A DNA stretch of 37,047 nt from Dehalococcoidia bacterium (GCA_030611085.1 JAUWQI010000014.1:1-37047); one strand, 5' to 3'. Counted from the stretch's first letter, positions 1 through 5,478 are shown. Notes: generated by a model not told the origin, from the sequence alone. Program-made: numbers and translations.

Positions 1-105
1 TATCTATATTAGCATAGTAGTGTTATTTGTTTAATAAAATGTAGCATGAGGCTTTAGCCTCGCGCAATTCTCCTCTTGTCATTGCGAGCGGAGCGTGGCA
101 ATCTC
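1..105. repeat. R1 spacer repeat, copy a
   Basis: First of four copies of a repeat that starts TATCTATATTAGCAT, continues through GTTATTTGTTTAATAA, and ends in a palindromic core GAGGCTTTAGCCTC. Other copies start at 3244, 3679 and 5028, all in the same orientation. In this copy the core is followed by a TCATTGCGAG-type dispersed repeat and then by R2. Read on the minus strand the AT-rich part resembles a promoter, so this copy probably drives a minus-strand gene that lies left of the window. Confidence 0.75.
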
Positions 106-120
106 GGTCAACCCCATCGC

Positions 121-170
121 CAAACGGCTTTGCTGGATTATGCAAGTTTGGTTCAATATGGGGAAGAGCT
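121..170. repeat. R2 repeat, copy a
   Basis: Contains GGCTTTGCTGGATTATGCAAG followed by GGTTCAATATGGGGAAGAGC. Six related copies occur in the same orientation near 121, 1208, 2034, 3299, 4413 and 5424, with a fragment near 632. This copy abuts the 3' end of the relE-like gene at 181. Confidence 0.75.
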
Positions 171-180
171 GCAATTATCG

Positions 181-438
181 CTACTTAATCTTATAAATTT
201 CTCTTCTGTGCCCTACAAATTGAATTGCGACGGTCTTACCTTCTAGTGTATAAACTACTCTCCAATCTCCTATACGCAACTTGAATGCCCCTTTAAATCC
301 ACCAGTTAAAGGCTCAGGAATAACTCTTTCAAAATTATTAGAAGACCAAGTAATCCTTGCTAAGATTCTTCGGGCTATTGGCGTATCAAGCTTTTCAAGG
401 TCTCTTAGTGCTCTCTCAGTCCAGGTAACCTTAACCAA
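181..438 (-). CDS. RelE/ParE-family toxin
   Basis: An 85-residue protein with the layout of the RelE/ParE toxin superfamily: an N-terminal WTERALRDLEKL helix, then LTGGFKGAFKLRIGDWRVVY, the usual family core with the GDWR(V)VY strand, and a C-terminal VGHRREIYK. Characterised RelE members cleave mRNA on the ribosome, while ParE members inhibit gyrase; the sequence does not decide which. The start is TTG at 438, overlapping the last 8 bases of the upstream antitoxin gene, which implies coupled translation. Length is normal and no frameshift is seen. The 3' end abuts repeat R2. A remnant of a related gene end lies at 1263-1305. Confidence 0.85.
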   Translation of the reverse strand: MVKVTWTERALRDLEKLDTPIARRILARITWSSNNFERVIPEPLTGGFKGAFKLRIGDWRVVYTLEGKTVAIQFVGHRREIYKIK

Positions 439-619
439 AGCTTTCTAGTACCTCTTCATGAGGGATTCTCTTAGAGGGATTTTCCAAGCGCTCCTTCAGC
501 TCCTCTTTAAATTCCTCCTTGAGTTCTAGCCCGGAATCAGGGTCACCAAGAACCTCTAAGATTTTTTGCTCTATTAAATATTCCAACTCATCAATGGTTA
601 AATCTTTAACTTTTGCCAT
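431..619 (-). CDS. Putative antitoxin of the RelE-like module
   Basis: A 62-residue acidic, helix-rich protein that starts MAKVKDLTIDEL and ends in EVLESFG. I chose ATG at 619 rather than the upstream in-frame ATG at 667 because AGGAGA lies 7 bases before it. It contains LIEQKILEVLGDPDSGLELK followed by a charged helix, a pattern seen in small antitoxins encoded just upstream of RelE toxins. No classic ribbon-helix-helix or HTH motif is obvious. It overlaps the toxin gene by 8 bases. The role as antitoxin is inferred from position, size and the toxin partner. Confidence 0.75.
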   Translation of the reverse strand: MAKVKDLTIDELEYLIEQKILEVLGDPDSGLELKEEFKEELKERLENPSKRIPHEEVLESFG

Positions 620-955
620 CCGTATCTCCTTTTCTGGATTATACAACTTTAGCTCCCGTATTACCATTACGAGCGGAGTGTGGCAACATTACAAGGCGGG
701 GATAAACCCCGCCACTACAGTTGTTGACATCTAAATTCAAATATCAAAATGTAAAATGACAAGGCAAAATCCCAAAATGACTAGTTAATCCTCTCCCATC
801 AAGGGAGAGGAACTTTATACGAGCTTATGCGGTTAACTATAATTTTTTATCTTTAGCCTTTGATATTGTTTAGGTTTCGTGCTTAGGATTTATCATAACT
901 TTGCTTTGTCATTTTGCATTTTTGCTTTTGCCTTCCCTTTAAGGTTTCCCTTGTT

Positions 956-1005
956 GTAGTTGCCTGATTTATCAGGCAGGGTAGCCCAATAAATTGGGCA
1001 ACTAC
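956..1005. repeat. Double-hairpin palindrome GTAG...CTAC (P2)
   Basis: The ends are inverted repeats, GTAGTTGCC and GGGCAACTAC. Inside are two separate hairpins, GCCTGATTTATCAGGC and GCCCAATAAATTGGGC. Together with the DNA up to about 1046 it interrupts a longer repeat that is uninterrupted near 5309-5330, so it looks like a nested insertion. Confidence 0.7.
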
Positions 1006-1043
1006 AGGGATTGCTTCGGCACTTTGTGCCTCGCAGTACCCTC

Positions 1044-1100
1044 GTAGGGGAGGGGCTTGTCCCCTCCCCATTTGCGGGAGCCCACAAGGGGCTCCCCTAC
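1044..1100. repeat. Double-hairpin palindrome GTAG...CTAC (P1), copy 1
   Basis: A 57-bp element that begins GTAGGGGAGGGG and ends GGGGCTCCCCTAC. Each half folds on itself (AGGGGCTTGTCCCCT and GAGCCCACAAGGGGCTC). A nearly identical 57-bp copy lies at 5320-5376. This is a REP/MITE-like architecture with no coding capacity. Confidence 0.8.
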
Positions 1101-1207
1101 AGACTTTCCATATTGTCCATTGCGGTGAGCCGAAGCAATGTCATTGCGAGCGAAGCGTGGCAACCTCGTAGCGAAGGGGAAGCGTGGCAATCTCGGTCAA
1201 CCCCATC

Positions 1208-1262
1208 GCCATAAAGCTTTGCTGGATTATATAAGGTTGGTTCGAGATGGGAAGGGCAGCAA
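1208..1262. repeat. R2 repeat, copy b
   Basis: Carries GCTTTGCTGGATTATATAAG followed by GGTTCGAGATGGGAAGGGCAGC. The match to copy a continues without a break into the relE-like remnant at 1263-1305, so gene end and R2 were duplicated together. Confidence 0.7.
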
Positions 1263-1305
1263 TTACTGCTGCTTAATTTTGTAAATTTCTCTTCTACATC
1301 TTAAT
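1263..1305 (-). pseudogene. RelE-like toxin, 3'-end remnant
   Basis: The minus strand encodes RCRREIYKIKQQ and then a stop at 1263-1265. This matches the GHRREIYKIK end of the intact RelE-like gene, where the native TAG stop has become CAG. Downstream sequence also matches that of the intact gene (121-180 against 1208-1270). The rest of the toxin is absent. The remnant shows that a second module of this family was once here. Confidence 0.65.
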
Positions 1306-1327
1306 CAGCTCTCTTCACTTTTATGAT

Positions 1328-1357
1328 TTGACAACCGCTGGCACATTCGGTTACCCT
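1328..1357 (+). promoter_or_regulatory. Possible promoter of the protease module
   Basis: A perfect TTGACA at 1328-1333 is followed after 18 bases by TACCCT, a weak -10. It is the only reasonable promoter-like site before the two-gene module that starts at 1379. Confidence 0.35.
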
Positions 1358-1378
1358 TCTTCTTAGAGAGGTGGGAAG

Positions 1379-1606
1379 TTGGTCGAAACTGATGTTCTTG
1401 AGATAGAGAAACAATATCCCGATGAGTGGCTTCTGTTCGAGGTCTATGAGGTTGATAAATTGGGGCGTCCCGTAAAAGGTAAGCTTCTAGCTCATAGTCC
1501 CAGCCGAGTTGCTCTGGATGAATACTGGGACAAGATTGAGGTGAAGTTACCTTATGTAACTTATGCTGGTCAAAGACCAAGAAGAGGCATGGCGGTAGTA
1601 TTGTGA
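1379..1606 (+). CDS. Small protein of unknown function paired with the protease
   Basis: A 75-residue protein that I cannot assign to a named family. It starts at TTG (1379) with AGAGAGGTGGGAAG just upstream. It contains PDEWLLFEVYEVDKLGRPVKG, then LLAHSPSRVALDEYW, and ends GMAVVL. This looks like a compact alpha/beta fold without membrane segments or Cys motifs. The stop overlaps the GTG start of the next gene (GTGA), so the two are translationally coupled. The pairing with a retropepsin-like protease suggests a partner, substrate or inhibitor role, but that is inference only. Confidence 0.7.
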   Translation: MVETDVLEIEKQYPDEWLLFEVYEVDKLGRPVKGKLLAHSPSRVALDEYWDKIEVKLPYVTYAGQRPRRGMAVVL

Positions 1607-1989
1607 CTCGATTAACTTTCGACCCCAATGCCTCCCTCCTTATTTTCCCTTGCCAGGCTGAATATCGCCGTCGTATTCTGTTGGACCTTGCCCTGGATAC
1701 TGGCGCTTCTACTACTATTATCTCCACTAAAGTAGCCAAGGAAATTGGATATGAGCTTTCTCAAATAACTGCGCTTGCTTCCTTCGGTGATGCTTCCCAG
1801 ACTCACCTTGTCCCCAAGGTAACTCTGAAATCCCTGAGTTTGGCTGATGCTAGGGTGGAAAATATTGAAGCCTTGTGCTATACCCTCCCTGAGGAGCACG
1901 GCATTGATGGCGTTATCGGCCTTAATTTCCTGCGTCAGTTCAATATCGGACTCGACTTTAAGCAAGGAATCCTCACGCTTAGTCGCTGA
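1603..1989 (+). CDS. Retropepsin-like aspartic protease family protein
   Basis: A 128-residue single-domain protein with the aspartyl protease signature LDTGASTTIIS (Asp32-Thr-Gly) and a second diagnostic segment, GVIGLNFLRQFNIGLDF, near residues 104-120. Retropepsins act as dimers, each chain giving one catalytic Asp, and this size fits one retropepsin unit. There is no signal peptide or membrane anchor, so it should be cytoplasmic. The GTG start at 1603 overlaps the stop of the preceding small gene. The cellular target is unknown. Its place among TA-type modules raises the possibility that it belongs to an analogous two-gene module. Confidence 0.85.
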   Translation: MTRLTFDPNASLLIFPCQAEYRRRILLDLALDTGASTTIISTKVAKEIGYELSQITALASFGDASQTHLVPKVTLKSLSLADARVENIEALCYTLPEEHGIDGVIGLNFLRQFNIGLDFKQGILTLSR

Positions 1990-2033
1990 TATGCACGACC
2001 CTGAAAGGTCACATTAGTTTCTTCAATTCAACC

Positions 2034-2088
2034 TTGCCAAACGGCTTTGCTGGATTATATAAGGTTAATTTCAATATAGAGAAGAACA
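2034..2088. repeat. R2 repeat, copy c
   Basis: Carries CCAAACGGCTTTGCTGGATT, then a diverged TATAAGGTTAATTTCAATAT, and AGAGAAGAAC. It lies between the protease gene and the AF2212-like antitoxin gene. Unlike the other copies it is not at the 3' end of a minus-strand gene. Confidence 0.7.
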
Positions 2089-2156
2089 TCTCATTTATTC
2101 AGTCGTTGCTCTTGTTTTTTCTATTCCCCTTTGCTATCCTCAGAGTAGAGGTGGTA

Positions 2157-2372
2157 ATGTCCACAATTCAAGCAATTTATGAGAATGGGGTTCTTAAACC
2201 TTTGCAAAAGTTAGACATTCCCGAACGACAAAGGGTTGAAATTATCATTTTAGCTGATGACTTGCCTTCTTCTCTTATTGCTGAGATAGCTGAGCAGAGC
2301 GGCAGTTACACTTTCCTCAGTCATCCTAGCGAAGATATTTATACCATCGAAGATGGGGAAGGGATTGACTAA
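2157..2372 (+). CDS. AF2212-like (DUF104) antitoxin
   Basis: A 71-residue protein that opens with STIQAIYENGVLKPLQKLDI, the hallmark of the AF2212/DUF104 antitoxin family, followed by PERQRVEIIIL. The acidic tail (SEDIYTIEDGEGID) is typical for wrapping a toxin. I chose ATG at 2157 because AGAGGTGG precedes it; the longer frame back to 2034 would run through repeat R2. It overlaps the MazF-like gene by 20 bases. Family members more often pair with VapC/PIN toxins. Confidence 0.85.
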   Translation: MSTIQAIYENGVLKPLQKLDIPERQRVEIIILADDLPSSLIAEIAEQSGSYTFLSHPSEDIYTIEDGEGID

Positions 2373-2706
2373 CCTGTTAGGAACTCGCCTTAAGCGTGGT
2401 GATATTGTGCTTGTCTCCTTTCCTTTTACCGACTTGAGTGCTGAGAAACTGCGACCGGCCGTTATAATTTCTGCCGAGCCACAGGAATCTGATATTGTTA
2501 TTGCCTTTATTTCCTCTGTAGTGCCGCCCGGAGAATTGCCGATGGCTGATTTTCCGCTAGCGCCAAACCATCCTGACTTCCCCCAAACTGGTCTAAAGAA
2601 GGCTTCGATATTCAAGATGAACAAACTCTTGACTATTGAAAGAACCAAGATTATTCGCCGTCTTGGTAAGGTCAGCCCCGCCATACAAAAAGAACTTGAT
2701 AGGTGA
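2353..2706 (+). CDS. PemK/MazF-family toxin
   Basis: A 117-residue protein with the MazF/PemK core: LKRGDIVLVSFPFTDLSAEK at residues 13-32, RPAVIIS, and VIAFISSVVP, then a C-terminal TGLKKASIFKMNKLLTIERT with IIRRLGKVS. These match the RGDI(V)xVxFPFT(D), RPxVVIS and KLFTIDxxxI-type motifs of type II endoribonuclease toxins that cleave RNA at short sites. The start at 2353 lies inside the antitoxin gene; the TTG in LTNLLG or the ATG used here are both possible. Translation is coupled to the antitoxin. Confidence 0.9.
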   Translation: MGKGLTNLLGTRLKRGDIVLVSFPFTDLSAEKLRPAVIISAEPQESDIVIAFISSVVPPGELPMADFPLAPNHPDFPQTGLKKASIFKMNKLLTIERTKIIRRLGKVSPAIQKELDR

Positions 2707-2793
2707 CTGAAAGAAGCCCTTAGCTTATAAATTTCGAAGATTTAGTGAAGCTATAGATAAATCTATCTTTGGGCGCAATGCCCTTCACACCTT

Positions 2794-3006
2794 TTATAGA
2801 AGCTTTTTGAACTCCTCGATACTGAGCCCGGCATCTTGTACAATCCCAGCCATGGTGAAGGCATTAATCGGATTTGCTCTTGGAATGGTGATAACACACT
2901 CCCCATCGGTCATCGTGATATGCTTGCCCTGCCGTGCAATCCAGAAACCTGCCTTTCCAAAAGCACTAACAGCTCGCTGATGGTTTACACCCGGAAGTTT
3001 GGGCAT
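2794..3006 (-). CDS. hicA: HicA-family toxin
   Basis: A 70-residue double-stranded-RNA-binding-like toxin. Family features are the N-terminal PKLPGVNHQRAVSAFGKAGF, the motif RQGKHITMTDG containing the catalytic His, and a C-terminal MAGIVQDAGLSIEEFKKLL. HicA toxins bind and cleave mRNA, and the active-site His sits in the GKH motif here. The start ATG at 3006 lies 3 bases after the hicB stop, so the order is antitoxin first. Length is normal. Confidence 0.9.
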   Translation of the reverse strand: MPKLPGVNHQRAVSAFGKAGFWIARQGKHITMTDGECVITIPRANPINAFTMAGIVQDAGLSIEEFKKLL

Positions 3007-3009
3007 ATT

Positions 3010-3204
3010 TTACCCTACTTCTACATAACGGGACTCTTTATTTTTGCTTAATTCTCCGACAGTTTCCAAGTAAGCCTGAATGGCATCTTTTATGTTCTCC
3101 AGTGCCTCCCCTTCTGTCTCTCCCTGCGACCAACAGCCAGGCAGTCCAGGACACCAAACAGCATAACCTTCATCGGTCTTTTTAATATTGACTTTATATC
3201 TCAT
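3010..3204 (-). CDS. hicB: HicB-family antitoxin
   Basis: A 64-residue protein with the partial RNase H fold of HicB antitoxins: YKVNIKKTDEGYAVWCPGLPGCWSQGETEGEALENIKDAI. The motif PGLPGCWSQGET is diagnostic. It lacks a C-terminal DNA-binding domain, as is common for short HicB forms. Upstream on this strand, repeat R1 copy b supplies a promoter-like sequence with TTAAAC, 17 bases and TAATAT, so hicBA is probably transcribed from the repeat. Confidence 0.9.
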   Translation of the reverse strand: MRYKVNIKKTDEGYAVWCPGLPGCWSQGETEGEALENIKDAIQAYLETVGELSKNKESRYVEVG

Positions 3205-3243
3205 AGCACGCCTGGCAACTTATATTATGTTCATCTTAAGTTT

Positions 3244-3343
3244 TCTATATTAGCATATTAGCATTGTTTGTTTAATAATGTAGTGTGAGGCTTTAGCCTT
3301 GCTAAATGGCTTTGCGGGATTATACAAGCTTGGTTCGAGATAG
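3244..3343. repeat. R1 copy b joined directly to R2 copy d
   Basis: R1 starts TCTATATTAGCATATTAGCA at 3244 and runs through the GAGGCTTTAGCC core to about 3305. R2 (AAATGGCTTTGCGGGATTAT and following) runs to 3343, where the vapC remnant stops. This is the cleanest example of the complete spacer between two modules, about 100 bp long. Confidence 0.75.
3247..3275 (-). promoter_or_regulatory. Leftward promoter in R1 copy b, for hicBA
   Basis: Reading the minus strand gives TTAAAC, a 17-base spacer, and TAATAT preceded by TGC (an extended -10). It lies about 45 bases upstream of the hicB start. The same arrangement is found in the R1 copy at 5028. Confidence 0.5.
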
Positions 3344-3440
3344 CTACTTTAGAATCCTTAAATTTCTTACTCTCCCAAACTCCCTGATATTATCGGTCAA
3401 AAGAGCAAGCTCGTGATGAAGGCAAGATGAGATATTTCAT
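3344..3440 (-). pseudogene. vapC (PIN-domain toxin) collapsed by an internal deletion
   Basis: The minus strand has ATG at 3440 overlapping the antitoxin stop as ATGA and starts M-K-Y-L, as PIN toxins often do. After a few codons the frame shifts, and the +1 frame encodes CLHHELALLTDNIREFGRVR and then NLRILK and a stop at 3344-3346. That is the C-terminal signature of tRNA-cleaving VapC toxins (LLTxNxREFxRVxxL). About 100 internal residues, with the acidic active site, are missing. The length, 97 bases, is out of frame. Confidence 0.75.
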
Positions 3441-3667
3441 AATTTAACTTCTGGCCTTCTAGCAGAAAGTCGGCGACCCTCGTAAATATCTTTAATTAAC
3501 TGTTCACAATCAATCGTTCCTTTCCAACCTCCCATTGCTTTCTCAAATCTATCCTCTAAAGGAGTTTCTTTGATGGTAATGGTGATTTCCCTGCCGTCTT
3601 CCAAATTTAATTTTTCCAAAGGTTTAATCATCCCTCCTGAAACCTTTGCCCTTATTTCTATTGCCAT
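3437..3667 (-). CDS. AF2212-like (DUF104) antitoxin, orphaned
   Basis: A 76-residue protein with the family opening: AIEIRAKVSGGMIKPLEKLNLEDGREITITI. The middle part (EKAMGGWKGTIDCEQLIKDI) and basic end (YEGRRLSARRPEVKL) resemble antitoxins that pair with VapC. The start at 3667 has GGAGGG 6 bases upstream, inside the edge of repeat R1 copy c. Its toxin gene is reduced to a remnant that overlaps by 4 bases. The antitoxin frame is intact, so it may still protect against related VapC toxins elsewhere; that is inference. Confidence 0.85.
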   Translation of the reverse strand: MAIEIRAKVSGGMIKPLEKLNLEDGREITITIKETPLEDRFEKAMGGWKGTIDCEQLIKDIYEGRRLSARRPEVKL

Positions 3668-3678
3668 GGTTCCCTCCT

Positions 3679-3755
3679 TATCTATATTAGCATATTAGTG
3701 TTATTTGTTCACTGTCGTAGTGTGAGGCTTTAGCCTCGTGCAATCCCCTTTGTCA
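3679..3755. repeat. R1 spacer repeat, copy c
   Basis: Starts TATCTATATTAGCATATTAG and includes the GAGGCTTTAGCCTCG core and a TCATTGCGG-type repeat. It lies immediately upstream of the ribosome binding site of the AF2212-like antitoxin. The -10-like TAATAT is kept, but the -35 region is changed (GTGAAC where other copies have TTAAAC). Confidence 0.75.
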
Positions 3756-3836
3756 TTGCGGTGAGCCGAAGCCCTGAGTGTAGGGGAAATTGGGGTCATG
3801 TCATTGCGGTGAGCCGAAGCCCTGAGAGGGGAAATT

Positions 3837-4349
3837 GGGGTCAGGTCTTGTAGTGCTACTTTTTGTCTTTCCCCTCTACACGCTTTATCACTCTACTTAT
3901 CGTAGCGTAATGCACGCCCAGATATTTCTGCTATCTCCTTCTTTTCTGCAAAGCTATCTCCCCCAAGAAATACCTGCCCCCTTAACGCCCTCCACGGCGA
4001 ATCTTCCTTTAAGCCTTCATACACAAAAGCCCTGTACTCGCTGGTCGCCTCCCCTCTCCCTTCATCGAACTGCGAAAGTAGCCAGTCTGTTGTGAGGCAT
4101 GCGATTGCCCTTCTTTCATCAATTGTTCCTTCGTAGCTACTCCACCACCATTCTTCAGGACTACTCACCAAACCTGCTCTCACCGGATTTAAAACCACAT
4201 ATCGACACAGCTCAAGTAAATAACTGTCTTTATCTACCAGTATAGCTTTGTATCTTCCGTGCAGAAGGTATCCCATCTTGTTGTGTCTGCGGTTAAAGTG
4301 CTGTGCATAAACTCCATTCAATTAATGTTGCGTTTCAAGACTTGACCCC
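3837..4349 (-). mobile_element. Decayed REP-associated (RAYT) transposon with inverted ends
   Basis: The ends are GGGGTCAGGTCTTG at 3837-3850 and the reverse complement of GGGGTCAAGTCTTG at 4336-4349, matching at 13 of 14 positions. Between them is a truncated Y1-type transposase. A third, partial copy of the end (GGGGAAATTGGGGTCATG) lies at 3783-3800. The element splits an R1 spacer: the GAGGCTTTAGCCTCG core appears on both sides (3723 and 4355). Confidence 0.7.
3893..4321 (-). pseudogene. REP-associated tyrosine transposase, N-terminus deleted
   Basis: About 142 residues match the C-terminal part of IS200-like/RAYT transposases: NGVYAQHFNRRHNKMGYLLH, GRYKAILVDKDSYLLELCRY and VVLNPVRAGLV, then a variable tail. 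Full-length members have about 80 more N-terminal residues with the HxH metal motif (MPNHxH); these are missing. A TAA stop lies directly before the TTG at 4321, and the sequence 15 bases further is the element end. The deletion therefore joined the left end to mid-gene. It cannot encode an active single-strand transposase. Confidence 0.8.
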
Positions 4350-4351
4350 GA

Positions 4352-4470
4352 GTTGCGAGGCTTTAGCCTCGTGTGGTAGGAATGCACGACCGCACTGCAT
4401 TCAATCAATCAGCCTTGCCAAATGGCTTTGCTGGATTATACAAGCTTAGTTCAATAGGGGGGAAGAGCAA
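4352..4470. repeat. R1 core plus R2 copy e
   Basis: GCGAGGCTTTAGCCTCGTG at 4353-4371 is followed by R2 from about 4413 (CCAAATGGCTTTGCTGGATT and on to GGGGGGAAGAGC). R2 ends about 20 bases before the stop of the DUF2283 gene. This is the right part of the spacer that was split by the transposon remnant. Confidence 0.7.
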
Positions 4471-4488
4471 TGCGGCTTTAATTGAGCT

Positions 4489-4707
4489 TCAAGTGACAAT
4501 TGCCTCTACAGGAAGTTCTTGCAAACTTGCCCCGACTTCAGGAGAAAGAAAGTTGAGCCTTTCAAAGCCAATAACCTTCCCTTCTTTATCTTTAACCAAG
4601 ATTACCTCTTCGCTTGTTTCCTCACATATATATTCTTTCTCAGGGTCATCAAACCATACATTTAGAGTATTGCCTTGCTTATCGTAGAAAATTCTTATTT
4701 TTTCCAT
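4489..4707 (-). CDS. DUF2283 domain protein
   Basis: A 72-residue single-domain protein. It shows the DUF2283 pattern: IRIFYDKQGNTLNVWF, then EETSEEVILVKDKEGKVIGF and ERLNFLSP. Members are small beta-rich proteins often encoded next to RelE-like or DUF4258 proteins, and an antitoxin role has been suggested for them from gene context. It overlaps the upstream partner by 13 bases. A second DUF2283 gene lies at 9063-9269. Confidence 0.8.
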   Translation of the reverse strand: MEKIRIFYDKQGNTLNVWFDDPEKEYICEETSEEVILVKDKEGKVIGFERLNFLSPEVGASLQELPVEAIVT

Positions 4708-4997
4708 ATTACCTCCCCTACTTTCACTGCCTCGGTGAAATAGGCAGTTATCAAAAATCCTTCGTCATTAAGATGCCTTACCACAGCACAAATGAAATGC
4801 TTTTCTATTGGCTTATAGTATAAATAAACACTGGAATCTATTCCGCTCCTCCTTACCTCAATAGCATTCTGAAGAGCATCTTGAACTTCCCTCTCCTTGC
4901 CTCTCATTCCAGGATGCTTAGTAGTGACTAGTTTTTCCCAGTAAGCCTTAGTAGTCCTTATTCTCTTTCCTAAAACGCTGGTAACCTCGAAGTACAA
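4695..4997 (-). CDS. DUF4258/RelE-like putative toxin partner
   Basis: A 100-residue protein of nuclease-toxin type. It contains TTKAYWEKLVTTKHPGMRGK, a block of acidic and basic residues, IEVRRSGIDSSVYLYYKPIE and VVRHLNDEGFLITAYFTEAV. Proteins of this kind are related to the DUF4258 and RelE-like nuclease folds; I am not certain of the exact family. The start is uncertain: TTG at 4997 follows an in-frame TAG by five codons and has GAAGAG nearby, while the strong AAGGAGGA is 23 bases away. It overlaps the DUF2283 gene, which suggests a two-gene module. Confidence 0.65.
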   Translation of the reverse strand: MYFEVTSVLGKRIRTTKAYWEKLVTTKHPGMRGKEREVQDALQNAIEVRRSGIDSSVYLYYKPIEKHFICAVVRHLNDEGFLITAYFTEAVKVGEVIWKK

Positions 4998-5027
4998 CGA
5001 CTCTTCAGATATCTAACTTTTCCTCCT

Positions 5028-5096
5028 TATCTATATTAGCATATTAGTGTTATTTGTTTAATAATGTAGTACGAGGGTTTAGCCTCGTGCAATGCC
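5028..5096. repeat. R1 spacer repeat, copy d
   Basis: Starts TATCTATATTAGCATATTAG and carries GAGGGTTTAGCCTCGTGCAA. AAGGAGGA for the minus strand begins at its left edge. The palindromic elements at 5133-5151 and 5320-5376 separate it from R2 copy f. Confidence 0.75.
5033..5061 (-). promoter_or_regulatory. Leftward promoter in R1 copy d
   Basis: On the minus strand the -35 is TTAAAC (5056-5061), the spacer is 17 bases, and the -10 is TAATAT (5033-5038) preceded by TGC. It would drive the DUF4258-like/DUF2283 pair. Confidence 0.5.
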
Positions 5097-5319
5097 CATT
5101 TGTCATTGCGAGCGAAGCGTGGCAATCCTAGAGGCGGGGATAAACCCCGCCACTACGGGTGTTGACATCTAAACTCTAAATTCTAGCAAATATCAAAAAT
5201 CAAAGATAAAATTTTGCGAAGCAAAAAGGGGACTAAATAAGGAACATTCATTTTAGCTTTGATTTGTCATTTTGCATTTTTACTTTTGCCTTTTGATTTT
5301 CTTTAGGGTTTCCCTTGTT
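5097..5319. repeat. Mixed dispersed repeats
   Basis: No gene is seen. It holds a TCATTGCGAGCGAAGCGTGG repeat at 5102-5121, the GGCGGGGATAAACCCCGCC hairpin at 5133-5151, and an AT-rich degenerate segment matching 720-950. Confidence 0.7.
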
Positions 5320-5376
5320 GTAGGGGAGGGGCTTGTCCCCTCCCAATTTGCGGGAGCCCACAAGGGGCTCCCCTAC
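5320..5376. repeat. Double-hairpin palindrome GTAG...CTAC (P1), copy 2
   Basis: The 57-bp twin of 1044-1100, with one or two base changes. Its left flank (TTTCCCTTGTTGTAG) matches the sequence left of the P2 insertion at 946-959. Confidence 0.8.
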
Positions 5377-5423
5377 AGACATTAGTTGGCAGATATTGCC
5401 TCTACATTTAGGCAATCCAGCCT

Positions 5424-5478
5424 CGACAATTGGCTTTGCTGGATTATGCAAGGTTAGTTCGAGATAGGGAAGAGCAGC
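5424..5478. repeat. R2 repeat, copy f
   Basis: Carries TTGGCTTTGCTGGATTATGC, then AAGGTTAGTTCGAGATAGGG and AAGAGCAGC. It lies about 85 bases beyond the 3' end of the PilX-like gene. Confidence 0.75.

Larger units (their letters stand above)
668..1262. repeat. Gene-free repeat block
   Basis: No convincing gene is visible here. The block is a patchwork of dispersed repeats. It includes a GGCGGGGATAAACCCCGCC hairpin at 695-713 (again at 5133-5151), an AT-rich degenerate segment at 720-950 that resembles 5160-5320 and 10600-10850, two double-hairpin palindromes at 956-1005 and 1044-1100, a TCATTGCGAGCGAAGCGTGGCAA-type repeat at 1141-1195, and R2 copy b from 1208. Confidence 0.8.

Noticed and set aside
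121-170. tRNA-like GGTTCGA motif in R2
   Set aside because: GGTTCGAG resembles a T-arm, but there is no acceptor stem, anticodon arm or CCA-side pairing around it.
1305-1739. Minus-strand open frame of 144 codons
   Set aside because: It lies opposite the small protein and protease genes, which have family motifs, coupled starts and a ribosome binding site. The frame has no recognisable motif.
2250-2684. Minus-strand open frame of 144 codons
   Set aside because: It is antisense to the AF2212-MazF pair and is a shadow frame.
121-5478. R2 copies as integron attC sites
   Set aside because: The array-like arrangement suggests it, but R2 lacks a convincing RYYYAAC/GTTRRRY core pair and the long imperfect stem of attC, and no integrase is in the window.
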